A DNA stretch of 64,000 nt from assembly GCF_025660475.1 (NCBI RefSeq), contig NZ_JAOUSF010000002.1, positions 496,001-560,000 on the forward strand, given 5' to 3'. Origin of the DNA: Perspicuibacillus lycopersici. GTDB taxonomy: Bacteria; Bacillota; Bacilli; Bacillales; Caldibacillaceae. Both the position numbers and the translations under genes were made by a program. Of the stretch, positions 1-8,647 are shown piece after piece (positions within the stretch are counted from its first letter, which is position 1; each line of letters starts with the position of its first letter). Under the pieces are notes generated by a model. The model had not been told where the DNA came from. It searched no databases and saw only the letters and a program-made list of their open reading frames with translations.

Positions 1-630
1 TATTATTGACCTTTCGTTTATATATTTTATGTCCAATTCAACCCATTCGCCAAAACTTAAACTACTTCTTCCACTAACCTGCCAATAGCAAGTCAAGCCT
101 GGCGTAACGGTTAATCGTTGTTTTTCATAGATAGAGTAATGTGCAACTTCATCAGGTAGTGCTGGCCTAGGACCAACTAAACTCATTTGACCTTTTAATA
201 CATTCAATAGTTGAGGCAATTCATCAATACTAGTTTTTCGAATGAATCTTCCTATTTTTGTAACCCGCGGATCGTTTTTCATTTTAAAAACTGGGCCAGT
301 TGCCTCGTTTTTCTCTATCAATTTTGCCTTTAATTCTTCTGCATTCGATACCATCGATCGAAACTTATACATATAAAATTCTTTTCCATCTTTTCCGATA
401 CGAATTTGTTTAAAGAAGATTGGACCTTGTTTATCCTCTATTTTTATGAGTAATGCAACAATAAGAAATAACGGAGATAAAAATACTATTCCAATAACCG
501 CAAATACAAAGTCTAGTATTCTTTTACTTACTAAATAAAGTTTACTCTCATTTGTATTAACCTGCTGGTACGGTAGCTCTTGCACCTTCTGTACGGATGC
601 TGCATTTTCATTAGAAGTCGAAATCGCCAA
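1..630 (-). CDS. Initiating sugar transferase (undecaprenyl-phosphate sugar phosphotransferase), 3' end outside window
   Basis: Bacterial sugar transferase family (PF02397). These enzymes move a sugar-1-phosphate from a UDP-sugar to undecaprenyl phosphate at the membrane and start capsule or exopolysaccharide repeat units. I translated the frame from a TTG at 630, preceded by GAAGG and AAGG. The first 210 residues are present. After a polar N-terminus comes a hydrophobic segment (about residues 35-65), then the family hallmarks YKFRSM, IDELPQLLNVLKG, LVGPRP and TPGLTCYWQVSGR. The reading frame is still open at base 1, so only the last few residues should be missing. It lies 65 bp after galU on the same strand, so it is probably co-transcribed. 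The TTG start is inferred; the sugar specificity is unknown. Confidence 0.88.
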   Translation of the reverse strand, partial: MAISTSNENAASVQKVQELPYQQVNTNESKLYLVSKRILDFVFAVIGIVFLSPLFLIVALLIKIEDKQGPIFFKQIRIGKDGKEFYMYKFRSMVSNAEELKAKLIEKNEATGPVFKMKNDPRVTKIGRFIRKTSIDELPQLLNVLKGQMSLVGPRPALPDEVAHYSIYEKQRLTVTPGLTCYWQVSGRSSLSFGEWVELDIKYINERSII

Positions 631-695
631 CCTTGTTCACCAACCTTCTAATTAATTTAAAAATAATAATTTAATAAGAAATTCACCTAACAGAA

Positions 696-1586
696 TTATA
701 GTATTTCTTCTTTCTTCAAATCACTTACGATAGATTCCATCATTTCTAACAACGGATCTCTTAACTCACCATTTTTTAATGCGAACTCGATAGTAGTTTT
801 CACAAACCCTAACGTTTCCCCAACATCATAACGACTACCTTCAAAATCATAAGCAAACACTCGTTGGATTTCATTTAAATGTTGAATCGCATCCGTTAAT
901 TGGATTTCCCCACCAGCACCGATTTCTTGTTTTTCTAAGAAACGGAAAATTTCCGGAGTGAAAATATAACGTCCCATAATTGCTAGATTAGATGGAGCTG
1001 TACCCTTTGCTGGTTTTTCCACAAAGTTTTTCACTTGATATCTACGTCCAACTTGTGAAAGTGGGTCAACAATACCATAACGATGCGTTTCATTATCTGG
1101 AACTGTTTGCACACCGATAACAGAGGACAATGTTTCCTCATATTGATTAATTAATTGTTTCAAACAAGGTGTCTCACTTTGTACAATATCATCGCCTAAT
1201 AAGACTGCAAATGGTTCATCGCCAATAAAGTTACGTGCACACCATACCGCATGTCCCAATCCCTTCGGTTCTTTCTGACGAATATAGTGGATATTCGCAA
1301 GATTAGATGCATATTGTACCTTTTCTAGTAAATCAAATTTCCCTTTTTCCGCTAAATTGGCTTCTAATTCCGGTGCATTATCGAAGTGATCTTCAATTGC
1401 CCGTTTTCCTTTACCAGTTACGATAATAATGTCTTCAATCCCAGAGGCTACTGCTTCTTCGACAATGTATTGAATTGTCGGCTTGTCCACAATTGGTAAC
1501 ATTTCTTTCGGCATTGCTTTTGTTGCAGGTAAAAATCTCGTTCCAAGACCTGCAGCTGGAATAATCGCTTTTTTAACAGTTTTCAA
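696..1586 (-). CDS. galU: UTP-glucose-1-phosphate uridylyltransferase (GalU), paralogue 1
   Basis: Makes UDP-glucose from UTP and glucose-1-phosphate in the cytoplasm, the donor for capsule, teichoic acid and glycolipid glucosylation. It has 296 residues, normal for the family. The N-terminal nucleotide-binding signature reads [20 protein letters not shown], followed by the LLGDDIV and FVEKPA motifs. The start is a TTG (ttgaaaactgtt) eight bases after AGGAG; no better ATG is nearby. It sits between the capsule regulatory genes and an initiating sugar transferase, so it probably supplies UDP-sugar to that pathway. It is the first of three galU copies in this window; the others are at 53.9 and 59.6 kb. 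Assignment to GalU rather than another nucleotidyltransferase is secure; copy-specific roles are not. Confidence 0.93.
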   Translation of the reverse strand: MKTVKKAIIPAAGLGTRFLPATKAMPKEMLPIVDKPTIQYIVEEAVASGIEDIIIVTGKGKRAIEDHFDNAPELEANLAEKGKFDLLEKVQYASNLANIHYIRQKEPKGLGHAVWCARNFIGDEPFAVLLGDDIVQSETPCLKQLINQYEETLSSVIGVQTVPDNETHRYGIVDPLSQVGRRYQVKNFVEKPAKGTAPSNLAIMGRYIFTPEIFRFLEKQEIGAGGEIQLTDAIQHLNEIQRVFAYDFEGSRYDVGETLGFVKTTIEFALKNGELRDPLLEMMESIVSDLKKEEIL

Positions 1587-1839
1587 TCAAATTCACTCCT
1601 ACTTTTATTTCAAGAAATTGTAATGTATTAATGTGTATCATTAGAACTAAATGAAAACACTTTCACTAGTCTAATAGACCCAAATGTGAGTCAAAAAAAT
1701 ATCTAATGAGAAAACATAATTGCCTTTATGTTCTTTCATTAGATATTTTATTTTCTTGCAGAACCTGTTCTGTTAAATTGTATAGTAATATTCAAATCGG
1801 AAAATCCTTTCGTCAAATAATAATATTCAGAATATAATT

Positions 1840-1965
1840 CTCAGGCATCTAACCCGTCCTCACACCACACTTTCGACAACAACGTGTCTAAGGTCAATAA
1901 TTTTGACCCACAGCATAGCCGAGTGCCTCCTTTGATACTGGTCAGGAGACATCACCAGTATTTCG
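1840..1965 (-). ncRNA. Structured leader RNA, candidate EAR (eps-associated RNA) antitermination element
   Basis: The 483-bp gap between the phosphatase gene and galU holds strong structure on the minus strand. A hairpin of eight pairs (ATACTGGT / ACCAGTAT, 1961-1935) has the loop segment UCUCCU, which can pair with AGGAGG just downstream (1931-1926) as a pseudoknot. A second hairpin GGTCAA / TTGACC follows, and AGGCA can close with TGCCT near 1845. EAR elements are known as pseudoknotted antitermination RNAs lying inside Bacillales exopolysaccharide and capsule operons after the first few genes. Position and fold agree with that, but I could not compare against the covariance model, so the name is provisional. 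Confidence 0.5.
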
Positions 1966-2069
1966 TTTCACGTAAATCTCCAAAATGGAAAAATAATCCA
2001 TTTATTATTATAGCTTGGAAATAGTGAAAGGTAAATATTTTCTGGTAAATATATAGGGATTACGTCCTG

Positions 2070-2834
2070 TTAAAATATACCTAGTAATCTCTTTTTCTTA
2101 ATTTTTTCTGGATGTTCGCGATAAATCATCTTGCCCTCGATAATCAATTCGGCGTTTTCCTTCAACATATAGACCATTTCCGTACCGAAGTGATCTCCTA
2201 TTATTTCATAGGAATCTGCTAATTTAAAGCGTCGAGTGGTAATATTATGGGCATCACTTGCAATCACATGAGCAAGATTGGCTTCAAATAATTGCAGCGA
2301 AAACTTCTGGATTTTCTTTCCAAAGTCTCCCGTTAGACTAGATGCTGTAACTTGCGAGATGGCACCTTTGTCGATTAGCTGGAACAACTTGTCCGGTTGC
2401 TCGACAATTTGGCTGTTTCTTTCTGGATGAACGATGATTGGAGTGATACCTTTCATTTGAATATCATAGAAAAGTCGCTCCGCATATGATGGGACATGAT
2501 TGGCAGGAAATTCAATTAAACAATAGTTTTTCTCATTTACCGTGGCAATTTGGTTATTCTCATACTCTATTACCCATTCCCCAAATAAGCGCACCTCCTG
2601 GCCAGTCAGCACCTCAAGTGGAATACCCTCTGCTTGTAGTACTTCATTTAACTCCTGTACCTTTTCAACAACTATTGATTTTTCGTTATAGTATTTTGAT
2701 GTTTGATGATGTGGAGATGCAACAATTTTCGTGATTCCGTCATTGACAGCAGCCTTCGCCATTTCGATACTTTGTTCTATCGTTTGTGCCCCGTCATCAA
2801 CCCCCGGGAGAATATGACTATGAATATCAATCAT
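2070..2834 (-). CDS. ywqE: Tyrosine-protein phosphatase of the PHP family (YwqE/CpsB type)
   Basis: A manganese-dependent phosphatase that dephosphorylates the tyrosine kinase of capsule/exopolysaccharide systems. It has 254 residues, the usual size. The N-terminal PHP metal motif HSHILPGVDDGA lies at residues 4-15, with later conserved ASPHH (about residue 40), HPERN (about 135) and ASDAH (about 193). The ATG is preceded by GGAGGG. It follows the kinase gene on the same strand with a 143-bp gap, matching the regulator-kinase-phosphatase order common in Bacillales and streptococcal capsule operons. The role in polymer assembly is inferred from family and context. Confidence 0.92.
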   Translation of the reverse strand: MIDIHSHILPGVDDGAQTIEQSIEMAKAAVNDGITKIVASPHHQTSKYYNEKSIVVEKVQELNEVLQAEGIPLEVLTGQEVRLFGEWVIEYENNQIATVNEKNYCLIEFPANHVPSYAERLFYDIQMKGITPIIVHPERNSQIVEQPDKLFQLIDKGAISQVTASSLTGDFGKKIQKFSLQLFEANLAHVIASDAHNITTRRFKLADSYEIIGDHFGTEMVYMLKENAELIIEGKMIYREHPEKIKKKRLLGIF

Positions 2835-2977
2835 AATGGTTGCCCTCCTACGTTTTATGTATGATCCAATAGAAATTTTACTAGTCTATGTTGGCAGTAT
2901 CGAAAGCTGAATTTTTTAAAACGATACTGCCAACTATACAACATGCAAATGAAACAATAATGAAAGAATACAATACG

Positions 2978-3676
2978 TTATCTTTTCCCGTAATAATAGT
3001 AATTCAAGTTTTTATCTTCTGGCTTGTTGTTTAAAATGGCCCCTAATAATTTGGACTTTGCATTTGTGAGTATTTCTTTTGCTTTAACAGCAGCTTCCCG
3101 ATCGGTTGTGCCACTAGAAATTACTAATAACGAACCATCGGTTTGGTTTGCCATCACATGTGCATCTGATACTGCTAATATTGGTGGTGCATCAAATAGG
3201 ATTAAATCAAAATGCTTATATGCTTCTGCGATGAAATGATCCATAGAAGTTGATCCTAATAGCTCCGCTGGATTTGGCGGGATTGGTCCACTTGTTAAAA
3301 TAAACAATTCTGGGATATCTGTTTCACGAATCGCATCAACAAGCTCTACTTGCTTCGTTAATACATTTGTCAACCCTAATGTATTCGGTAATTGGTAAAC
3401 AAAATGTACTTGTGGTCTTCGTAAATCAGCATCAACTAACAATACTTTTTTCCCTTGTTGGGCAAAAACAACTGCTAGATTACTAATCGTCGTTGTTTTC
3501 CCTTCCCCTGGTGCAGTCGAAGTAACGGTAATCGATCGTAAATCAGCATCAACGGAGGAATATTGGATATTCGTACGAATATTTCTGTATTGTTCCGTTA
3601 TCGGGGATTTTGGTGCTAATTTTGAAATTAATCTGTTTTTAGTACGTGTATGTTTATTCGTTTTTGTTTTCGCCAT
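2978..3676 (-). CDS. ywqD: Bacterial tyrosine kinase (BY-kinase, CpsD/YwqD type)
   Basis: Cytoplasmic ATPase that autophosphorylates a C-terminal tyrosine cluster and, with a membrane activator, controls polysaccharide export and chain length. It has 232 residues, normal for the firmicute split type. Visible motifs are Walker A APGEGKTT (about residues 55-62), Walker A' VLLVDADLRRP, and Walker B LILFDAPP. The final tyrosine cluster NYYYYGKR has four tyrosines. The gene starts 5 bp after its membrane activator ends (3682-4410), so the two are probably translated together. AGAGGGGAG lies about 10 bases upstream of the ATG. Confidence 0.93.
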   Translation of the reverse strand: MAKTKTNKHTRTKNRLISKLAPKSPITEQYRNIRTNIQYSSVDADLRSITVTSTAPGEGKTTTISNLAVVFAQQGKKVLLVDADLRRPQVHFVYQLPNTLGLTNVLTKQVELVDAIRETDIPELFILTSGPIPPNPAELLGSTSMDHFIAEAYKHFDLILFDAPPILAVSDAHVMANQTDGSLLVISSGTTDREAAVKAKEILTNAKSKLLGAILNNKPEDKNLNYYYYGKR

Positions 3677-3681
3677 TGCCT

Positions 3682-4410
3682 TTATTTCTCCCCTCTAGCT
3701 TTTCGACCACTACTTGTTGCCGCTACTTCTAGCTCACTTAAATCAAACCGAGTAATAACGCCTAATACCGGAATACCCAATTCTTTTTCAATATCTTGCT
3801 CATTTTTCATTGTGTTATCTAAGTATTCTAATAAGAACGCTAAACCTACACCTGCCATTAACCCGACTACTAATGCAATCGCAATATTAAGCATTGGCTT
3901 CGGATTCACTGGTGAAATAGTATCTAACACTACTGCTGGTTCGATCATTTTCACGTTATCGATATTCATAATATTTGGTACTTCCCGTTCAAATACAGTC
4001 GCTACTTTATTTGCGATAGCTGCCGCTGTATCTGGATCTGTGTCCTCTACGGTTACAGTTAAAATCTGATTATCTGTTCCACCTTGAACCGTGATCATTT
4101 CCCTTAAATCAGTAGCAGTATAACTACCATCCAATTCGTCTGCAACGGTGTCGAGAATGATCGATTTTGTAATCAGTTCTTTATACGTATTAATAAGGGC
4201 GATATTCGTTTGTACTTCATTCGTATTGAAATTTTCTTCTACTTGAGATCGGTTAACTAGAAGTTGCGAAGATACTTGATACGTTGGGGTGATGAAGAAA
4301 TAGCTAACAATTGCACTAACAGCAGCTGCTGTGAAAGTAATCATAAGGATTAAGCTCAGTCTTTTCCTTAATGTTGCAAATAAATCTTTTAAACTAATTG
4401 TCTCTTCCAT
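3682..4410 (-). CDS. ywqC: Capsular polysaccharide chain-length regulator / BY-kinase activator (Wzz/YwqC type)
   Basis: Membrane activator of the BY-kinase encoded next, belonging to the Wzz/PCP family. The 242-residue protein has a short cytoplasmic N-terminus, a first membrane span at about 18-38, an extracellular domain, a proline-rich segment SPVNPKP before the second span at about 173-195, and a C-terminal cytoplasmic tail. This is the split-kinase architecture of Gram-positive bacteria. The ATG follows GGGAGG by five bases. It is the first gene of the minus-strand capsule operon, and a promoter-like TGTTATAAT lies about 160 bp upstream (4569-4577). Confidence 0.9.
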   Translation of the reverse strand: MEETISLKDLFATLRKRLSLILMITFTAAAVSAIVSYFFITPTYQVSSQLLVNRSQVEENFNTNEVQTNIALINTYKELITKSIILDTVADELDGSYTATDLREMITVQGGTDNQILTVTVEDTDPDTAAAIANKVATVFEREVPNIMNIDNVKMIEPAVVLDTISPVNPKPMLNIAIALVVGLMAGVGLAFLLEYLDNTMKNEQDIEKELGIPVLGVITRFDLSELEVAATSSGRKARGEK

Positions 4411-4568
4411 GGGGGCCTCCCTAATTGTCGTATATAATGTATTCTGCTTTTCTATTATGTGGTTTGCATTCTTTGCTAGATTACGTATTAATTATTTTGC
4501 TAGTGAAAAAATTCGCAACAAAAAATATATTTTGTTGAAAATTTTCCTCTGCTTGTCGAACAATTTGA

Positions 4569-4577
4569 ATTATAACA
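4569..4577 (-). promoter_or_regulatory. Extended -10 promoter for the capsule operon
   Basis: On the minus strand the sequence reads TGTTATAAT, a perfect extended -10 box (TGn plus TATAAT). There is no good -35 at 16-18 bp, which extended -10 promoters often lack. It points toward the capsule regulator starting at 4410. Confidence 0.4.
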
Positions 4578-4896
4578 TAGGATTGCTTCTGTTGAAGGTG
4601 TAAATCTTACCAATTTGAATGAATAAGTGCGAAATACCGTCCCATTCCTACGTTACATTATTGGAATGAATAAATAATGAAATAAATTACTTCAACTCCA
4701 TTACTCTATCATAGGAAAGTATTTACATTCAAGGTATTTTTACATAATTTGGAATATGTTGAAGAAATAAGGATTTTTTCCTAGATGAATCTATCATTTA
4801 TTTGTCATCTTTTGTAAAATAAATAGGAAATATTATTACAATATCTATCATTATATCCCATTTTTTTCAATTTTCAATATTAGTTTTCTTAAAATT

Positions 4897-4925
4897 TTGT
4901 TAATATAGTTATAAAGTAATATATT
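4897..4925 (+). promoter_or_regulatory. Candidate sigma-A-like promoter for the SGNH hydrolase
   Basis: TTGTTA (4897-4902), a 17-bp spacer and TATATT (4920-4925) lie about 50 bp before the start at 4975. The region is AT-rich, so chance matches are possible. Confidence 0.4.
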
Positions 4926-4974
4926 ATTTATATGTTTTTACTAATTCGAAAGAACGATACATAGGAGGTTCGTC

Positions 4975-5787
4975 ATGTTTCAACGTATTTTAGCATTTTT
5001 CTCCTTTGTTCTCTTAATCGCCGTCATCATCATTGGTGTGCTCCATTGGAACAACAAATTAGATGTGACCGCTAAAGAGACTGGTGAAACTGCGCAAACA
5101 ACAAATGTAGCAGCTGGAAAGGAGGACACAGCCGCTGATCGTCGCATAAATCGAGTCGAGCTAGGAAATTTCGTAGAGGATCTTCCCGAAAATATCGCCA
5201 ACCTTTTCAAGGATGCTTGGGATCAGGAAGAACAAGTAGATATTGCGATTGTCGGTTCACCGTCGCTAGGCTCGGAAAAAGCTGGCTGGGGCGGATTAGT
5301 GAAGGACAAGCTAGAGGCATTATATGGTCCGGATTTCGTTCAAGTAACGATACATACATTTGATGGCACATCGACACAATTTCTTGAAGATGGCTTAGCA
5401 GACATTGCCGCCGAACAACCATCGATTGTTTTACTTGAATCGTTTTCATTAGAAGATAATTCTGGCTTAGTTGGTATCGAAACTTCTGAAGAAAACATCC
5501 AAACGATAATCGATACCTTCGTTTCCGAAAATCCATCTGTTGGCGTTATTCTTTTGCCACCAAACCCAATTCATGGAGCAAAAAATTATCCAGTGGAAGT
5601 TGCACAAATGAAAGAATTTGCTGCGGCAGAAGGCATTCCTTATTTGGATCACTGGACAAGCTGGCCAGACCCCGATACAGATGAAATTGTAGAATATTTA
5701 GGTGAGGATAGCTTGCCGAATGAGAAAGGTCATGCACTTTGGGCAGAGGCTGTCGTAAATTATTTCACGAGTGGTAGTGAAGAATAA
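4975..5787 (+). CDS. Membrane-anchored SGNH/GDSL-type hydrolase
   Basis: Probable extracytoplasmic esterase or deacetylase of the SGNH fold. The protein has 270 residues: an N-terminal hydrophobic anchor (about 5-25), a polar linker rich in Thr/Ala/Glu, and a catalytic domain from about residue 75. Block I reads IVGSPSLGS, with the likely nucleophile serine in GSPS. The C-terminal block reads SLPNEKGHALW, with the expected catalytic histidine. The ATG follows AGGAGG by six bases. It is divergent from the capsule operon and near polysaccharide genes, so removal of acyl groups from an envelope polymer is a reasonable inference; the substrate is not visible. Confidence 0.75.
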   Translation: MFQRILAFFSFVLLIAVIIIGVLHWNNKLDVTAKETGETAQTTNVAAGKEDTAADRRINRVELGNFVEDLPENIANLFKDAWDQEEQVDIAIVGSPSLGSEKAGWGGLVKDKLEALYGPDFVQVTIHTFDGTSTQFLEDGLADIAAEQPSIVLLESFSLEDNSGLVGIETSEENIQTIIDTFVSENPSVGVILLPPNPIHGAKNYPVEVAQMKEFAAAEGIPYLDHWTSWPDPDTDEIVEYLGEDSLPNEKGHALWAEAVVNYFTSGSEE

Positions 5788-5798
5788 TCGTTTTTGTC

Positions 5799-5828
5799 AA
5801 TCGAGGTCGGTTGTGCCTCGATTTTTTT
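5799..5828 (+). terminator. Intrinsic terminator after the SGNH hydrolase
   Basis: AATCGAGG / CCTCGATT stem with a nine-base loop and a run of T, 12 bp after the stop codon. Confidence 0.85.
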
Positions 5829-5846
5829 CGATATTTTTCCATATGA

Positions 5847-6067
5847 AGAGGCTGGGACATAGCAATTGATGTTTAAATGTAAGAGATAGCAGAGGAAATA
5901 TACGTAGACTCCTGCGGGAAAAGCATGAGCCGAAGACCCCGCACGAAGCGTAGCGGAGGAGGCGGCTTGGCCATGCCCGCGGAAAACGAAGTATATTTCC
6001 GGAGCGAATTTACCTACTTAACTTTGTTTGGATTCTCTTACATAAAAATACTTTTGTCCCAGCCTCT
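5847..6067. repeat. Palindromic intergenic repeat element (MITE-like, Bacillaceae type)
   Basis: A 221-bp element bounded by inverted repeats (AGAGGCTGGGACA at the left and its complement ending at 6067). Nested inside are further inverted pairs (ATGTAAGAGA / TCTCTTACAT and AAATATAC / GTATATTT) and a GC-rich centre with CTCCTGCGGGAAAAGC and CCCGCGGAAAACGAAG. I recall very similar GC-rich blocks dispersed in Bacillus and Oceanobacillus genomes. It encodes no protein and sits between two convergent genes, where its outer stem could also end transcription. Confidence 0.7.
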
Positions 6068-6090
6068 ATTTTCTGTTATGTACTTATATT

Positions 6091-7239
6091 TTATCCCTCA
6101 AACGTATCCGGTGCCTGCTCTCTTTTTCCAAAATGATAAAGAATTGCCTGCACGATACGGCGGGTGGCTTGGCCATCTCCGTACGGATTCGAAGCATGGG
6201 ACATTTTTTCATATTCTGCTTGATTTGTTAACAGCTCTTTTGCCATCGTATAGATCGTTTCTTCGTCCGTTCCTGCGAGCTTCAATGTGCCGGCTTCAAT
6301 TCCTTCTGGACGTTCTGTAGTATCACGAAGCACGAGCACCGGAACACCTAAGGATGGTGCTTCCTCTTGGATGCCGCCAGAATCCGTTAAGATTAGATGT
6401 GCTCTTGATAGGAAGTTATGAAAATCGATAAGTTCTAATGGCTCGATTAAATGAATGCGCGGGTCATTCGCTAATACCTCTGCAGCCACTTCCCGTACCG
6501 CTGGATTTAAATGTACTGGATAGACGACTTGGACATCCTCATGCTCGGTAACGATTCGTTTAATCGCGCGGAACATATGTTTCATTGGTTCGCCAAGGTT
6601 TTCGCGGCGATGGGCGGTTACCATAATTAATTTGTCGTCCCCTAATGTTTCTAATACTGGATGATGGTATTCCTCACGTACGGTTGTCGTTAGCGCATCA
6701 ATTGCTGTATTCCCAGTGACAAAAATAGTTTCGGGATTTTTATTTTCTGCTAATAGATTTTGCTTTGATTTTTCCGTTGGTGCAAAGTGCAGGTCGGCAA
6801 GCACACCAGTTAATTGGCGGTTCATTTCCTCTGGGAATGGAGAATATTTATTCCATGTCCGCAAACCAGCTTCGACATGCCCGACAGCAATTTGATTGTA
6901 ATACGCCGCAAGACTTGCCACAAATGTTGTCGAAGTATCCCCGTGGACAAGAATAAGGTCCGGCTTCACCTCTTGCATCACCTTTTCTAACCCGTCTAAC
7001 ACACGAATCGCAATACCCGATAAAGTTTGGCGATCCTTCATGACATTTAAGTCATAGTCTGGTGTGATGTGGAACACGTCTAATACTTGGTCAAGCATTT
7101 CTCGATGCTGTGCCGTCACGGTGACGATTGTTTCGATTTCTTCTTCGTATTTTTTTAGCTCTAGTACAAGTGGCGCCATTTTTACTGCTTCCGGTCTTGT
7201 ACCGAATATTGTCATTACTTTAATTTTCTCTGCAGTCAT
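6091..7239 (-). CDS. mnaA: UDP-N-acetylglucosamine 2-epimerase (non-hydrolysing)
   Basis: Interconverts UDP-GlcNAc and UDP-ManNAc, supplying UDP-ManNAc for the teichoic acid linkage unit or other envelope polymers. The 382-residue length is typical. Motifs seen are GTRPEAVKMAPL near the N-terminus, HGDTSTTFV, HVEAGLRT, DSGGIQEEAP and ERPEGIEAG. The ATG is preceded by GAGGTG. TagA, the enzyme that uses UDP-ManNAc, is encoded at 11271-12005, which makes the linkage-unit role likely. The last codon lies 23 bp from the palindromic element. Confidence 0.95.
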   Translation of the reverse strand: MTAEKIKVMTIFGTRPEAVKMAPLVLELKKYEEEIETIVTVTAQHREMLDQVLDVFHITPDYDLNVMKDRQTLSGIAIRVLDGLEKVMQEVKPDLILVHGDTSTTFVASLAAYYNQIAVGHVEAGLRTWNKYSPFPEEMNRQLTGVLADLHFAPTEKSKQNLLAENKNPETIFVTGNTAIDALTTTVREEYHHPVLETLGDDKLIMVTAHRRENLGEPMKHMFRAIKRIVTEHEDVQVVYPVHLNPAVREVAAEVLANDPRIHLIEPLELIDFHNFLSRAHLILTDSGGIQEEAPSLGVPVLVLRDTTERPEGIEAGTLKLAGTDEETIYTMAKELLTNQAEYEKMSHASNPYGDGQATRRIVQAILYHFGKREQAPDTFEG

Positions 7240-7320
7240 GTTTACACCTCGATTTGGTCCATTGATCAGTCTGCAATGTCATAGTTGTTTGTTACCTTGA
7301 TAATACACAAAATTTGGGAA

Positions 7321-7363
7321 AGAAAGAAGGGCTAATTGTTTATTCGATCGAAAAAGCCCTTTT
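7321..7363 (-). terminator. Terminator-like hairpin after the GT2 gene
   Basis: AAGGGCT / AGCCCTT stem downstream (minus strand) of the gene ending at 7388, followed by CTTTCTTT. The pyrimidine tail is imperfect. Confidence 0.5.
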
Positions 7364-7387
7364 GATTCGTACCTTTATGTTGACTGT

Positions 7388-8647
7388 TTATGCACCAGCA
7401 CTTCGTTTTTTCGTTACATTCATTTCATCAATTGCGATATTTCTCGAATGATCCGTACGTTTCCATGTTTTGTTGCCTTTTGTAATTAGCGCCCAGAAAA
7501 ATAGTGGGATATACGTTACGTTAAAGACGGTTAAGGATAGGAATGCACCGATTTTGCCAACCTTTTGCTTTGCATCGGTCATAATCGAATAGCCAATATA
7601 GGAAAACTGGAAAAGCAGCATCGCAAGCCATAGCCACCATGGGAAAACTGGGTTAAACCAGCCGTCTACTGAAACAGTTGTCATAAAGAGAATGCCTGCG
7701 GTTAGTGTATTTAGGACAATTTTCCCTGGGTTGATTAAGTACATAAAGCCATCGAATGCAAGAATATCCAACTTCTTGATGGTGCGCCATAGTAGTCGAT
7801 GTGCGTATTTAAAGCACACATCCCAATGGCCACGTGCCCACCGAAGTCGTTGTACACAAGAAGCCCAAAAGCTTTCTGGTTTTTCATCATAAACGACCGA
7901 ATAATGACTCCATTTTGCCGGTACCCCGCGAAGTAAGCATTGCATCGTAAATTCAAGGTCTTCGGTTAAGGAACGTGCGGTCCAGCCTACTTCCTCCATT
8001 AGTTTTGTTTCGACACAAAATCCAGTGCCCCCGATTGCATTGCCAAGTCCAAGGCGCGATTTCGCTAATTGCCAGGAACGGTTCATGTAGTAATAGGTGG
8101 TTGCATAGGACAGTGTCACCCAGTTATCATTCGGATTTTTTGAATCTAAATAACATTGGATAAGACGGTCACCACGTTGCAGGTGGTTATTCATTTCTTT
8201 TAAATAGTTTAAGGAAACGAGATTGTCTGCGTCAAAGAATGCCACTCCGTCATATTTTTTCGTTAAATTATCTCCAATTTCATCAATTGCGTACTTAATG
8301 CCATACGGCTTTCCTTTTAACTCACCTGGTAGTGATGTATGTTCAATAACTTGTGCGCCAAGCTTTCGACTAATTTCCGCGGTGCGGTCGGTACAGTTAT
8401 CTGCGATGACAACAACGTCATATAGATGCTTCGGATAGTCTAGGTTTTGTAGATTTTCGACTAAGTTTCCAATAACCTTTTCTTCATTATGTGCTGGAAC
8501 TAAAAGGAGGAATCGCTTTTTCGGTTTTTGCATTGGCAATGGCTTTGCTCGTCCAAAGCCAAATAAGCTAATAAGTAGCCAGTATGCCCAGAAAAACAAT
8601 AGTAACCATTGAATTCCGATAATCATTCCATTAACCCATTCTCCCAT
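7388..8647 (-). CDS. Membrane-bound family 2 glycosyltransferase
   Basis: Processive-type GT2 enzyme of 419 residues. An N-terminal membrane span lies at about 8-28, then a cytoplasmic GT-A domain starting LLLVPAHNEE, with FFDADN (DxD-like metal site, about residue 137) and QRLRWARGHW (the QxxRW motif of processive synthases). At least two further spans follow in the C-terminal third. I chose the ATG at 8647 because TGGAGG lies six bases upstream; the frame is open 30 codons further up but without a ribosome site. Its product is an extracellular or lipid-linked glycan of unknown nature. It may share the minus-strand unit with mnaA, though a hairpin lies between them. Confidence 0.85.
   Translation of the reverse strand: MGEWVNGMIIGIQWLLLFFWAYWLLISLFGFGRAKPLPMQKPKKRFLLLVPAHNEEKVIGNLVENLQNLDYPKHLYDVVVIADNCTDRTAEISRKLGAQVIEHTSLPGELKGKPYGIKYAIDEIGDNLTKKYDGVAFFDADNLVSLNYLKEMNNHLQRGDRLIQCYLDSKNPNDNWVTLSYATTYYYMNRSWQLAKSRLGLGNAIGGTGFCVETKLMEEVGWTARSLTEDLEFTMQCLLRGVPAKWSHYSVVYDEKPESFWASCVQRLRWARGHWDVCFKYAHRLLWRTIKKLDILAFDGFMYLINPGKIVLNTLTAGILFMTTVSVDGWFNPVFPWWLWLAMLLFQFSYIGYSIMTDAKQKVGKIGAFLSLTVFNVTYIPLFFWALITKGNKTWKRTDHSRNIAIDEMNVTKKRSAGA

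Larger units (their letters stand above)
4411..4974. other. Divergent AT-rich intergenic region
   Basis: This 564-bp stretch separates the minus-strand capsule operon from the plus-strand SGNH hydrolase. I see no supported gene. It holds promoter-like sequences on both strands (separate entries), and its very AT-rich middle is typical of a regulatory region for divergent envelope genes. Confidence 0.6.

Noticed and set aside
5925..6320. Plus-strand open frame covering the palindromic element and the 3' end of mnaA
   Set aside because: It starts inside the repeat element and overlaps the well-supported epimerase gene on the other strand.
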